Under the pieces are notes generated by a model. The model was not told the DNA's origin, searched no databases, and was given only the letters and a program-made list of their open reading frames with translations. Below, piece after piece: positions 8,447 through 16,843 of a stretch of DNA of 44,063 bases. Both the position numbers and the translations under genes were made by a program. Numbering within the stretch: position 1 is the stretch's first letter; the number at the start of each line of letters is the position of its first letter. Source of the stretch: Singulisphaera sp. GP187 (GTDB lineage Bacteria > Planctomycetota > Phycisphaerae > Phycisphaerales > SM1A02); contig CAMAXY010000018.1 in the NCBI GenBank assembly GCA_945862215.1, forward strand, positions 1-44,063. The letters are read 5' to 3'.

Positions 8447-10738
8447 ATGGGTTTGAAGACACGCAATCAGCTGATTGCCGCACTCTTTTGTATGAGTGGA
8501 TTGTGGGCTATCAATATTGCCAGCGCGCATGCGCCGCCCGAAAATAGCGCAGAATTCCTACAAACTTGGTGCATCGATTGTCACAGCGGTGAAAAGGCGA
8601 AGGCAAAGTTCAATCTCGATCAAGTCGTCGATCACCTTCAACATGATGGCCCAACGGATGCAGATCGATCCATTCTTCGCAAGGCGCTGCGCCGAATCAC
8701 CGACAGCGAAATGCCGCCGTCCACTTCAGATCCGCAGCCTTCTCTTGCAGCACGCACCGAAGCGATGCAGTTTCTACACACTTCACTTCTTGTTGAGCGC
8801 AATCAAATCACCGCGACAAGTGGACCACCGCGTCGGCTGAATCGGGCTGAATATTCCAACACAATTCGCGATCTCTTTCAAATCGATGTCTCGCTGCTCG
8901 GCCCGCTTCCACCAGACGATGTTGGCGCAGGATTTGACAATGTCGGATCCGTGCTCAGCCTTGCCCCAACTTCACTCGAACGCTTGTTCGACATTGCTGA
9001 ACTGATTTCATTGCAAGCGGTGCTCGACGATGACGCAATAGCCACAATCAAGATCGCCATTCAAGGTGAAGCGATGGAAATCACCAAAGGACAAGGCGCG
9101 AAGCACAAAAACGGCGCGCTGCTCTGGTCCAATGGTGAGGTATTTACGAAAGTAAAAATCCCACGCGCTGGTCGATATGCAATTACAAGTCGAGTCGCAG
9201 GACAACAAGCAGGACCAGATCCGGTGCGCATGAGTTTGATTGTCGACAAGAAGCGATTGGAAGAATTCACCATAACAGAAACTTTTTCTGCGCCTGGAAT
9301 GCGGCGATCCGAAGTTCCGCTGAATTCAGGCTTGCAAACAATTGCAATCTCTTTCAATAATGATTTCCTTGAAAAAGGCGGACCAGATAAGCCCACAAGT
9401 GATCGCAATGCTCTGGTGCGCGACGTCACAATTGAAGGTCCGCTCGATCCATATATGACTCCTGTATGGCGACAAACGCTGGATGCTCTCATCGGTGCGA
9501 AAACGGGAGATTTACGTCGAAACACAAGCGCAAATTGGCTGGTCGAGCGAATGCTTCGTCGACCAGCGACTGATTCAGATCGAAAACTTTTGAGCAGCAT
9601 CTGCAAGCCACTTGGACCATCGCCAACATTCAACGCAGAGTTGCGAACAATGATCACCACGCTCTTGGTCCATCCAGAATTTCTCTTTCGTGTCGAGGCC
9701 GAACCAGATGCGGGAATCCGAGTGCGCGAAATCACTCCAAGCGAACTTGCGACAAGGCTCTCCTATTTTCTTTGGGCAAGTTGTCCAGACGAATTGCTTG
9801 CGCAATCTGTTGCAAGCGGTGAGTTGAACAACCAACGCGGACGCAGCGCCGTCGTTGCACGAATGCTTGCCGATCCCAAGTCATTCAGTCTTGCTGATCG
9901 ATTTGCAACGCAGTGGCTTGCGATCGACGGACTCGGGCAGAAAACACCAGATCCAAGGGAATTTCCTGGTATCGATGCGCAACTCCTGCATTCAATGCGT
10001 CAAGAGAGTGTGCTGCTCTTTGATAGCGTGCTTCGTGAACACCTTCCTGCACAGACGCTCATTGATGCGGATTACACATTTGTGGATGCACGCTTGGCGC
10101 AACATTATGGAATGACTGCGCCAACTTCAAACGAAATGATTCGCGTTCCCATTGATGCCACGCGTGGCGGTGGCGTGCTTGCGCACGCGAGTGTGCTGAC
10201 TGCAACATCGAATCCCACGCGTACTTCTCCAGTCAAGCGCGGTAAGTGGGTTTTGGATTCTTTGTTGGACGCTCCCCCGCCACCGCCACCTCCGGGAACA
10301 GCGCAAATTCCTGACCGCGTTGCAGATCGTGGTGGAAAGAGCATGCGCGAGTTGCTCGAAATTCATCGTGCTGATCCGAATTGCGCGAGTTGCCACATTC
10401 GCATGGATGCAATTGGATTTGCCTTCGAAGCATATGACCCCGTCGGTCGCCTTCGCAATCAAGTCGATGGTCTTCCTGTTGAAACTCGGGGCGAATTGCC
10501 CGGCGGTGTTGTGCTTGTTGGTCTCGACGGGGTTCGCTCAAGCCTGCGCCAGAATCCTGCATTTATTCGCTCGCTTGTGAAACATCTTCTGACCTATGCC
10601 ATTGGTTGCGAGCCAACAGAAAACACTGAAGTTGAAATAGATTTTCTCTGTAAAAACTTATCACTGCGTCCTACACTGTTTGACATCGTGAACGCAATCA
10701 CAGAAAGTCCATCTTTTCGAATGCGGGTTGCACATTGA
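8447..10738 (+). CDS. Planctomycete cytochrome-type DUF1592 family protein
   Basis: A 763-residue exported protein. After a signal peptide (about residues 8-27) there is a haem c motif WCIDCHS (Cys42, Cys45, His46) in a planctomycete cytochrome-like domain, then RLNRAEYSNTIRDLF (DUF1587), and the DUF1595/DUF1592/DUF1588/DUF1585 series, including ATRLSYFLWASCPDELL, a second CxxCH (CASCHIRMDAIGFAFEAYDP) and a conserved LLTYAIG region. These proteins are almost diagnostic for Planctomycetota and a few other phyla and nearly always precede a DUF1552 gene, as here. The biochemical role is not established; electron transfer linked to oxidation of polymers is a common suggestion. A proline run (PPPPPPPG) lies before the second CxxCH. 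Confidence 0.93.
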   Translation: MGLKTRNQLIAALFCMSGLWAINIASAHAPPENSAEFLQTWCIDCHSGEKAKAKFNLDQVVDHLQHDGPTDADRSILRKALRRITDSEMPPSTSDPQPSLAARTEAMQFLHTSLLVERNQITATSGPPRRLNRAEYSNTIRDLFQIDVSLLGPLPPDDVGAGFDNVGSVLSLAPTSLERLFDIAELISLQAVLDDDAIATIKIAIQGEAMEITKGQGAKHKNGALLWSNGEVFTKVKIPRAGRYAITSRVAGQQAGPDPVRMSLIVDKKRLEEFTITETFSAPGMRRSEVPLNSGLQTIAISFNNDFLEKGGPDKPTSDRNALVRDVTIEGPLDPYMTPVWRQTLDALIGAKTGDLRRNTSANWLVERMLRRPATDSDRKLLSSICKPLGPSPTFNAELRTMITTLLVHPEFLFRVEAEPDAGIRVREITPSELATRLSYFLWASCPDELLAQSVASGELNNQRGRSAVVARMLADPKSFSLADRFATQWLAIDGLGQKTPDPREFPGIDAQLLHSMRQESVLLFDSVLREHLPAQTLIDADYTFVDARLAQHYGMTAPTSNEMIRVPIDATRGGGVLAHASVLTATSNPTRTSPVKRGKWVLDSLLDAPPPPPPPGTAQIPDRVADRGGKSMRELLEIHRADPNCASCHIRMDAIGFAFEAYDPVGRLRNQVDGLPVETRGELPGGVVLVGLDGVRSSLRQNPAFIRSLVKHLLTYAIGCEPTENTEVEIDFLCKNLSLRPTLFDIVNAITESPSFRMRVAH

Positions 10739-12096
10739 CTCATATCTCGCGAAGAGCAATTCTGCGTGGGGCGGGCGCGATGATCGCACTTCCCTTTCTT
10801 GAAGCCATGCTTCCAGGCAGAACCATCTGGACACGAACTGCATCTGCTGCGATGCGATCTTCTCTTGCCGCGCCTCCATCACGAATGATGTTTGTCTTTC
10901 TTCCAAACGGCGTCGATCCCGCAGCGTGGCCTGGATCAGCAGTCGCTTCACTCTCGAATCATGCTGGGAAATTTTCCGTGATGCGAAATCTCTGCCACCG
11001 AAATGCGGAGGCACTCGGCGACGGCCCTGGCGATCACGCTCGAAGCGCAGCGTGCTTTCTGACTGGCGCACACCCGCTCAAAACATCTGGCGGAGATATT
11101 TCTGTTGGAGTCAGCGTCGATCAAGTCGCCGCCGCGCAACTCGCTGGAACAACTCGAATGGACAGTCTCGAACTTGGCGGCGAGCCAGGGATGAGTGCTG
11201 GCAGTTGTGACTCCGGCTATAGCTGCGCATACAGCGGCAACATTTCTTGGCGCGGCGCTCATTCTCCCAATGCGAAAGAAGACGATCCACGGCAAGTCTT
11301 CGAGCGACTTTTTTCGCGTGGACCAGAGGGCGAATCAGCAAGCACTCGTGAATCCAGATTAAAAATGCGTACCAGCATTCTGGATGCTGTTCGTGGTCAG
11401 GCATCTGCTCTGAATGCAAACCTAGGTACCAACGATCGCCGCAAACTGGATGAATACCTCGACGGAATCCGCTCAATAGAAAGACGCATCGAAAGAATCG
11501 AACGCGATGACGCGAATGGATCAGGAATAACTTCTGCATCGAATTCCGCAATGGTCACGATGCCAAATGAACCCGCGGATTATCGTGAACGCATCACACT
11601 TCTCAGCGATTTGGCGGTGGCTGGGTTGCAGATGGATCAGACCCGCATCGTCACGCTGATGCTTGCCAACGAAGGTTCAAACCGTGCGTACCCTGACATT
11701 GGCGTCGCCGACGGTCATCACGATGTGAGTCATCACGGCAATGACGAATCAAAGGTCAAAAAATTCTCCGCAATCAATCGTTGGCAAGGAGAACGACTGG
11801 CGCATCTCTTAACCAAAATGCAATCTGCTGAAGAGAACGGACAGAATGTTTTAGATCACACGATGGTGGTTTACGGAGGCGCAATCGCTGACGGCAATCG
11901 ACATAATCACGATGATCTACCCGTGATTTTCGCAGGTGGTTCCGCACTTGGCATTCAACATGCACCAGAACGAACCTTCGCAACTGGCACACCTCTGTGC
12001 AATCTCTATCTTTCGATGCTTACAAAGATGAACGTCAAAGCGGACCGATTCGGCGACAGCAGTGGTTCGCTTGCGCTCGATTCGATCTCGCAATAG
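10735..12096 (+). CDS. DUF1552 family exported protein
   Basis: A 453-residue protein beginning at a TTG whose last bases overlap the upstream stop codon (TTGA), so translation is probably coupled to the DUF1592 gene. The N-terminus is a twin-arginine-like signal (SRRAILRGAGAMIALPFLEA). The rest matches DUF1552: MMFVFLPNGVDPAAWPG, the SAACFLTGAHPLKTSG region, SVDQVAAAQL, LDEYLDGIRSIERRIERIE, and histidine-rich GVADGHHDVSHHGN, with a later TMVVYGGAIADGNRHNHDDL. DUF1552 belongs to the alkaline-phosphatase-like/DUF1501-related group; function is unproven. The pair probably forms one extracytoplasmic system with the haem protein receiving or passing electrons; this last point is inference. Confidence 0.92.
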   Translation: MTHISRRAILRGAGAMIALPFLEAMLPGRTIWTRTASAAMRSSLAAPPSRMMFVFLPNGVDPAAWPGSAVASLSNHAGKFSVMRNLCHRNAEALGDGPGDHARSAACFLTGAHPLKTSGGDISVGVSVDQVAAAQLAGTTRMDSLELGGEPGMSAGSCDSGYSCAYSGNISWRGAHSPNAKEDDPRQVFERLFSRGPEGESASTRESRLKMRTSILDAVRGQASALNANLGTNDRRKLDEYLDGIRSIERRIERIERDDANGSGITSASNSAMVTMPNEPADYRERITLLSDLAVAGLQMDQTRIVTLMLANEGSNRAYPDIGVADGHHDVSHHGNDESKVKKFSAINRWQGERLAHLLTKMQSAEENGQNVLDHTMVVYGGAIADGNRHNHDDLPVIFAGGSALGIQHAPERTFATGTPLCNLYLSMLTKMNVKADRFGDSSGSLALDSISQ

Positions 12097-12137
12097 TCCA
12101 AGACTTTAATTGACGAAAATTTGACTACGCTCTTGCG

Positions 12138-12638
12138 ATGCATAATCTGATTGGAATCTTGCTTGGCGTTTTTATGCTCTGCATCCTCAGCGCTGCGCAT
12201 TTCGGTCGTCGTGCGTTGAAATGCCTTGGCTCTCAACACCATAGCGAACTCGTCCGAATTTCTGCGAATGCTTCGATGATAAACCTCGTCGTCCCAATCG
12301 TCATCGCGATTGCATATGTCCTGATAGTTCTAAATGATCGTGAGAAACTGCCTCTTGCGACTGTCATCGCGCTTTGTGCTCTTCTATTGCAAGGGATCAT
12401 CAGTGCTGTCACAACGGATCGTTCGTATCGCAAAGCGGGCATGCCGCCAGAATTCTTGAAGTACTTCAGACTCGCGCGAGGGATTCGCATTCTGGGCGCG
12501 ACAATGCTTTTCGTTGGAGTCATCTCGTGGTTGATTGTCACTCAGAACGCACAAAATGCGCAGTTCGATCCACAAGACATACAAGATCCGCAAGCACCTT
12601 TGGGTGCTCAGCTCATTCCTGCTGCTGAAAGTAAATAA
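12138..12638 (+). CDS. Small multi-pass membrane protein, unknown function
   Basis: A 166-residue protein with about four hydrophobic helices: LIGILLGVFMLCILSAAHF, MINLVVPIVIAIAYVLIVL, LPLATVIALCALLLQGIISA and RILGATMLFVGVISWLIVT, ending in a Gln/Pro-rich polar tail. I do not recognise a family. It is 41 bases after the DUF1552 gene on the same strand, so it could be transcribed with it, and it converges on the esterase gene that ends at 12661. No strong ribosome site is seen before the ATG. Confidence 0.6.
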   Translation: MHNLIGILLGVFMLCILSAAHFGRRALKCLGSQHHSELVRISANASMINLVVPIVIAIAYVLIVLNDREKLPLATVIALCALLLQGIISAVTTDRSYRKAGMPPEFLKYFRLARGIRILGATMLFVGVISWLIVTQNAQNAQFDPQDIQDPQAPLGAQLIPAAESK

Positions 12639-12660
12639 AACTTGCGCGCCTGCAATTGCG

Positions 12661-14655
12661 CTATTTTGATTCGATCTTCGCTTTGTCTTGACTGAGCGCC
12701 TTGATTTCTGCTGGCGACCCAAGCCACTCTTTCGAGATGACATCTCCACGGACCACCGCGTCGAGGAATCTCACGATCACTTCGTTTGTGATTTTTTCTA
12801 TGAGTACTGGATCCGTCGCAGTCGGATCTAGCTTGTCTAAAGCAAGCGCCTTCGATTTTCCAGAGTAACTCGAATGCGTCGCTCCTTCGATGAACATCAG
12901 CCACGCCGGCGGTCCGCCCTTTGCAGTTCCTCTGGAAAATCGAAATGAACTCTGTCGACTTTCAGGATCCTCATCAGAGGCCCGAGAGCGATCAAGCGAT
13001 CCAGTAATGACCAAGATTGGAACTGAAATTTCGTTCCATGATTCTTGCGTGAAGAGGCGGGACTTGATCCCTGCTCCCGAGACGATTATTCCTGCACGAA
13101 AGCGAGGATCTGCGAAACTGCTTTTTCCACGCACTTTCGCACCGACCGACAACTGCGTCGTCATCGCGCCGGCCGAGTGACCAGCGATCACCATGCGCGT
13201 GCGCTCAATCAAACCTTTGCCATTGGCATCATGCAGTCCAGCAATTTGAGCCTCGATCAAATCGAGCGAATCCAAAATCAGCGAGCACTCCTCAACCCTT
13301 CCCTGCATATCAACGTTCTTTGTGAACGACTTCGGATCGCGAACAAATCCGCTGACATCTTCGCCATTCTGACGACGAAGTTTGATCGAGTCTGCATGCG
13401 TCGGACGAATGACCACATATCCACGCGCGGCAAGAAATTGCGCTAACCCTTCGAATGTCTCACATGATCCTCCCATTCCATGAGAGAACACGACCAAAGG
13501 CCATGAGGCGCTTTTCAATTGCGATGTATCGAGGGGCGCGCCCGGATACACAACCCGAACTTCCAATTCCGTCTTGCGTTTTTCGTTCGCGATTTTCAAC
13601 TCCGCCCTTGGCGCGACCACATACACAGCCTTGGACAAATGCGGCAATACAGAATCCGTTGGCGTCAAAATCTTGGCATCCTTCTGTGGCATCGGATGCG
13701 CGATAAAGAACTCCCACATCAAATCATTCGCGGAAATATCTTTCGTCGACTTACCGATGAACGACACGATCGCGCTCTGCCCAGGCCACGTGTGCCCGCC
13801 CCCTTCGATCTCGATGTACACAACATCGCCACCGCCATCCTTTGCGGGATAATCGAATCGCTTCACCTTCGTTCCATCTTCGGCGATGTCTGGGAATTGC
13901 GTGACTTTCGGCGTGGTTTCGCATCCATTGATTTCACACCACATCTTAATTGACTCGTCGACTGATTTGAAAGTGATGAACTTCGGCGTATCCAATCCAG
14001 GTCCAGTCGCCGGCACAATCTTGTCAGCCGTTCCATGGAAATGCATCACTGGCACAGAGCGAGATGGGGTTGGATTTTCAGTTGTCATCGTTCCTGCAAT
14101 CGGTGCGATTGCAGCGATTCGATCTGACAATTCGCTCGCGAGGAGATAGCTCATCATTGCCCCGTTGGAAATTCCTGTTGCGAAAATTCGGCGCGAGTCA
14201 ATCTTTGCAACCAATGCAAGATCGTCGATCACTGCGCTGAGAAACTTGACGTCATCTACTTTCGCCTTGCCGATTCCACCTGCGTTCCATGTCAGAAAAA
14301 TTCCTGCACCAGTTCCGTCGGGATAGACCGCAATAAATTTCTCCGCATCGGATTTACTGTTCATACCACTGAACATCACCGTGATCGGGCCATTCGTTCC
14401 TGCACCATGCAACACAAGAACAACAGGATTCGCTTTCGTCCGATCCACCGATGCAGGAATATGCGCCAAATATGTTCGCTTCACTCCATCGACGGTGATC
14501 ACGCGTCGAACCTCTGTTGAAAGAGACTCTGCTGCCTCCACCGAAGTTGGCGTTGACAGCTGTACTGGAGGATCCGCCAAGGCGCTTGCGCCACACACAA
14601 CAAGTGCACCGATAAACCCAATAATCCTTTGCTGCTTCGAGAAAACGTTCATCAT
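12661..14655 (-). CDS. Exported double alpha/beta-hydrolase: LpqC-like esterase fused to PAF-acetylhydrolase-like domain
   Basis: A 664-residue secreted protein with a signal peptide (IIGFIGALVVCGASALA). Domain 1 (about 50-320) matches the LpqC/PHB-depolymerase-like esterases: oxyanion LVLHGAGTNG, nucleophile Ser163 in GISNGAMMS, Asp211 in HGTADKIVP and His288 in GGGHTWPG. Domain 2 (about 365-650) is a second alpha/beta hydrolase with VVFSHGMGGSCETF, THADS and nucleophile Ser494 in AGHSAGAMTT, resembling platelet-activating-factor acetylhydrolase or dienelactone hydrolase families. Both nucleophile elbows are intact, so both halves may be active. Probable substrates are esters such as feruloyl or acetyl esters of polysaccharides, but this is not shown by the sequence. 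It is transcribed alone and convergent to 12138-12638. Confidence 0.88.
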   Translation of the reverse strand: MMNVFSKQQRIIGFIGALVVCGASALADPPVQLSTPTSVEAAESLSTEVRRVITVDGVKRTYLAHIPASVDRTKANPVVLVLHGAGTNGPITVMFSGMNSKSDAEKFIAVYPDGTGAGIFLTWNAGGIGKAKVDDVKFLSAVIDDLALVAKIDSRRIFATGISNGAMMSYLLASELSDRIAAIAPIAGTMTTENPTPSRSVPVMHFHGTADKIVPATGPGLDTPKFITFKSVDESIKMWCEINGCETTPKVTQFPDIAEDGTKVKRFDYPAKDGGGDVVYIEIEGGGHTWPGQSAIVSFIGKSTKDISANDLMWEFFIAHPMPQKDAKILTPTDSVLPHLSKAVYVVAPRAELKIANEKRKTELEVRVVYPGAPLDTSQLKSASWPLVVFSHGMGGSCETFEGLAQFLAARGYVVIRPTHADSIKLRRQNGEDVSGFVRDPKSFTKNVDMQGRVEECSLILDSLDLIEAQIAGLHDANGKGLIERTRMVIAGHSAGAMTTQLSVGAKVRGKSSFADPRFRAGIIVSGAGIKSRLFTQESWNEISVPILVITGSLDRSRASDEDPESRQSSFRFSRGTAKGGPPAWLMFIEGATHSSYSGKSKALALDKLDPTATDPVLIEKITNEVIVRFLDAVVRGDVISKEWLGSPAEIKALSQDKAKIESK

Positions 14656-14761
14656 TCAAGCATTATCCAACATTCAGCCCTGCAACTCAAACAGCATGAA
14701 TTATTTTGTTTTTCATACCTTTTTTTGATTCGCTGATTTTTCGAGATAAACTTCAATTGCA

Positions 14762-15009
14762 ATGACCGATCCCATCCAACGCCGGGACTTTCTGCGAACT
14801 GGATTTGCGGCAGTTGGCGCGTTCATGCTGATGCCTTCGAATCGGCGTCTTTAGAATCTGCCACAAGTGAACAACCGAATCTGGTTCGCTAATCAAGACA
14901 ACTGGCTCTTGCCCGCAGTCGAAACCTGCCTCCATGAAGCCATGTGGGTTGCAAAGAATATGCCCGCCTGATTGGCATTGAAGCCGAACCTATGTTTGCG
15001 GAGAATTGA
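14762..15009 (+). pseudogene. Remnant of a twin-arginine-exported protein (start and end fragments only)
   Basis: The ATG at 14762 opens MTDPIQRRDFLRTGFAAVGA, a clear twin-arginine signal of the kind found on planctomycete Gfo/Idh/MocA oxidoreductases, but the frame stops at 14852-14854 after 30 codons. Further coding-like sequence continues in other frames, ending with EYARLIGIEAEPMFAEN and a stop at 15007-15009, which reads like the end of a protein. The pattern suggests a gene that lost most of its body and took frameshifts. Its end overlaps the end of the convergent gene at 14990. The family assignment is tentative because too little remains. Confidence 0.5.
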
Positions 15010-16348
15010 CATTCGCTGGAAACGTTTCCATCGGCATTCGATGCTCAACAGCGGGCAATTCGTTTGGATCGATTGCATCGCCGATAAGCCCCCTGTATGA
15101 GATCAATGCAAGCACAACCGAGATTGCTCCGACGCACAAAATCTTCCATCCAACTTTGGGTGATCGATCTTCCGAACTTTGCTGCAACGCAGAAACCATT
15201 GCAAGCGAGAGCAAGACATATGGTTCGTGATATCGCTGCCAACTGAAAAATGTTGCCGACGATGCCACAATAAACGCAATTGTGGCTGCCGAAAAAATTG
15301 CGCGCGTGCGTGCTGGCAATCCAAGAAAAGATGCAGTCAAGAGTGCAGCGCCCAGCGGAGAAAGCACAAGGAATATCGGATTCGTGTGTCCGGCAATACT
15401 TGGAACAGAGCCAAGCGGTCCCCACCAACCTGTAAACCGACCAGCCTCTTGAAGCGTGGTTGTGGCGGGAACAGCTGCGAGCAAAACTCCAACGATTCCC
15501 GCCAACAGAATCGTGCGCCGGTGCATCGACCAACTTCTCACAATCGTCGGTGCGAGCCACGGAAGAAATCCAAAACTCATCAATGCATACTGCAACAAAA
15601 TAAATCCGGGAGTTGCAAGATTGATGCCTGAGACATATGTCTGAAATCGCGGCGGAACAAGCCCATGCCAAAGCAAGATGAATACGCCGAGAAGTGCAAA
15701 TGCTGGAAGCGTTGCCAATATCGCAGTGGCCACTCGTCTTGCACTGTGGTTCGCACCGAACCATGCAGCGACCCAAATCGGCGCAGCGACCCAAATCTGA
15801 ATCTGCCGTACAAAGACCAATGCAAAGAGTGCAATTGAAGCCAGCACAAGCCAACGACGTCCACCTTCGCCTCGACAGCAAAGCATCAACACAACTGCGA
15901 TCAGTAACCAAGCAAGATCGTCAGGCAGCATCCATGCTGCAGATCCCAACACATACAAACTGCAAGCAAGTGGCAATGCGAGCAGTATTCCATCAAGAAC
16001 TCCGCGCCTGCGCGCGCTCCAGCCAGCAACAAGACATACGAATGCAGTTCCGATGACAACACTTGTCAGTCGCAGTGCGGTTCCCGAATCCGAAAGGAAT
16101 CGACCAACCGTTGCAAGAATGATGTGATATCCAGGAGTCGTTGTCGTCAGCGGATTTCGCAAATCGAATGCTGGAAACTGAAAAATCATCGCACGGATGA
16201 CGCGTTCGTGATACATGATTGAATCGGCAGCGGCTCGACCGATGTTGTTTTCCGTCAGCACAAGCCAGAGTGCGGGGATTGCAATGACGCAACCTGCGAT
16301 GGCAGATGCGATGAGGACATCGCGTGTAGGACGAAGACTTGAATTCAT
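14990..16348 (-). CDS. Polytopic membrane protein, probable GT-C glycosyltransferase (ALG10-like)
   Basis: A 452-residue protein with about ten to twelve membrane helices. An early extracytoplasmic loop has an acidic residue (Asp42 in AADSIMYHERV) and the motif LTTTTPGYHIILA (68-79). This resembles the DE...H and ITTPPGLY signatures of the DIE2/ALG10 glucosyltransferase family, and a late SWQRYHEPYVLL corresponds to the conserved aromatic/RY-EP region near the C-terminus. GT-C enzymes use polyprenyl-phosphate sugars on the outer face of the membrane. The resemblance is to short motifs only, so ArnT-like or other PMT-superfamily membership is possible. It is divergent from the small gene at 16396, with 47 bases between. 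Confidence 0.6.
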   Translation of the reverse strand: MNSSLRPTRDVLIASAIAGCVIAIPALWLVLTENNIGRAAADSIMYHERVIRAMIFQFPAFDLRNPLTTTTPGYHIILATVGRFLSDSGTALRLTSVVIGTAFVCLVAGWSARRRGVLDGILLALPLACSLYVLGSAAWMLPDDLAWLLIAVVLMLCCRGEGGRRWLVLASIALFALVFVRQIQIWVAAPIWVAAWFGANHSARRVATAILATLPAFALLGVFILLWHGLVPPRFQTYVSGINLATPGFILLQYALMSFGFLPWLAPTIVRSWSMHRRTILLAGIVGVLLAAVPATTTLQEAGRFTGWWGPLGSVPSIAGHTNPIFLVLSPLGAALLTASFLGLPARTRAIFSAATIAFIVASSATFFSWQRYHEPYVLLSLAMVSALQQSSEDRSPKVGWKILCVGAISVVLALISYRGLIGDAIDPNELPAVEHRMPMETFPANVNSPQT

Positions 16349-16395
16349 AAATCCACCCTCCCCAATGTCGACCGACCCTTATCGGATTGTGAACT

Positions 16396-16804
16396 TTGGA
16401 CCACGTTGAGATAGTACCGATTGCATTTCGAGTCATTGCGATGTGGATCGTCGCCGGCAGCCTTTATCCAAAACTTCCCGCAAAAATTCCGCTGCATTTC
16501 AACTTGTCAGGCGTACCAGATTCCTATGGACCATCGAATTTCTCGAACTGGTTTCTGCTGCCCGTCATCGTGACAATTCTTGCGGTCTTTTTGCTCGGGA
16601 TCTCCGCACTCATTCCATTTCTACTTCGATTTGCACCAGAAATTGTCAATATTCCACGCAAGCGAGAATTACTCGCGCTCCCTGCCGATGCGCAGCGCCG
16701 CGCCATCAATCTTGGCGATCGTCGTGTGGGGTCACATCGCCATCCGTCGACGCATTACGCTTGAAACCACCATACAGCTCGTCATCAACCATTCCCCGCA
16801 GTGA
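16396..16804 (+). pseudogene. DUF1648-type small membrane protein, apparently frameshifted
   Basis: The frame from 16396 encodes a DUF1648-like start: LYPKLPAKIPLHFNLSGVPD and SYGPSNFSNW, then a membrane helix (FLLPVIVTILAVFLLGISA) and LLALPADAQRRAIN. From about 16712 the frame becomes unlike a membrane protein (GDRRVGSHRHPSTHYA) and stops at 16764. The next frame from the same place reads ILAIVVWGHIAIRRRITLET and ends at 16804, which looks like a normal continuation with a second helix. A one- or two-base change near 16710, possibly with loss of internal sequence, would explain this. A sequencing error cannot be excluded. DUF1648 domains occur in SdpI-like and other small membrane proteins. 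Confidence 0.5.
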
Positions 16805-16843
16805 CTTAGGGTGGTCTTTCTAATCGTGTGAGGAGAAGTATCT

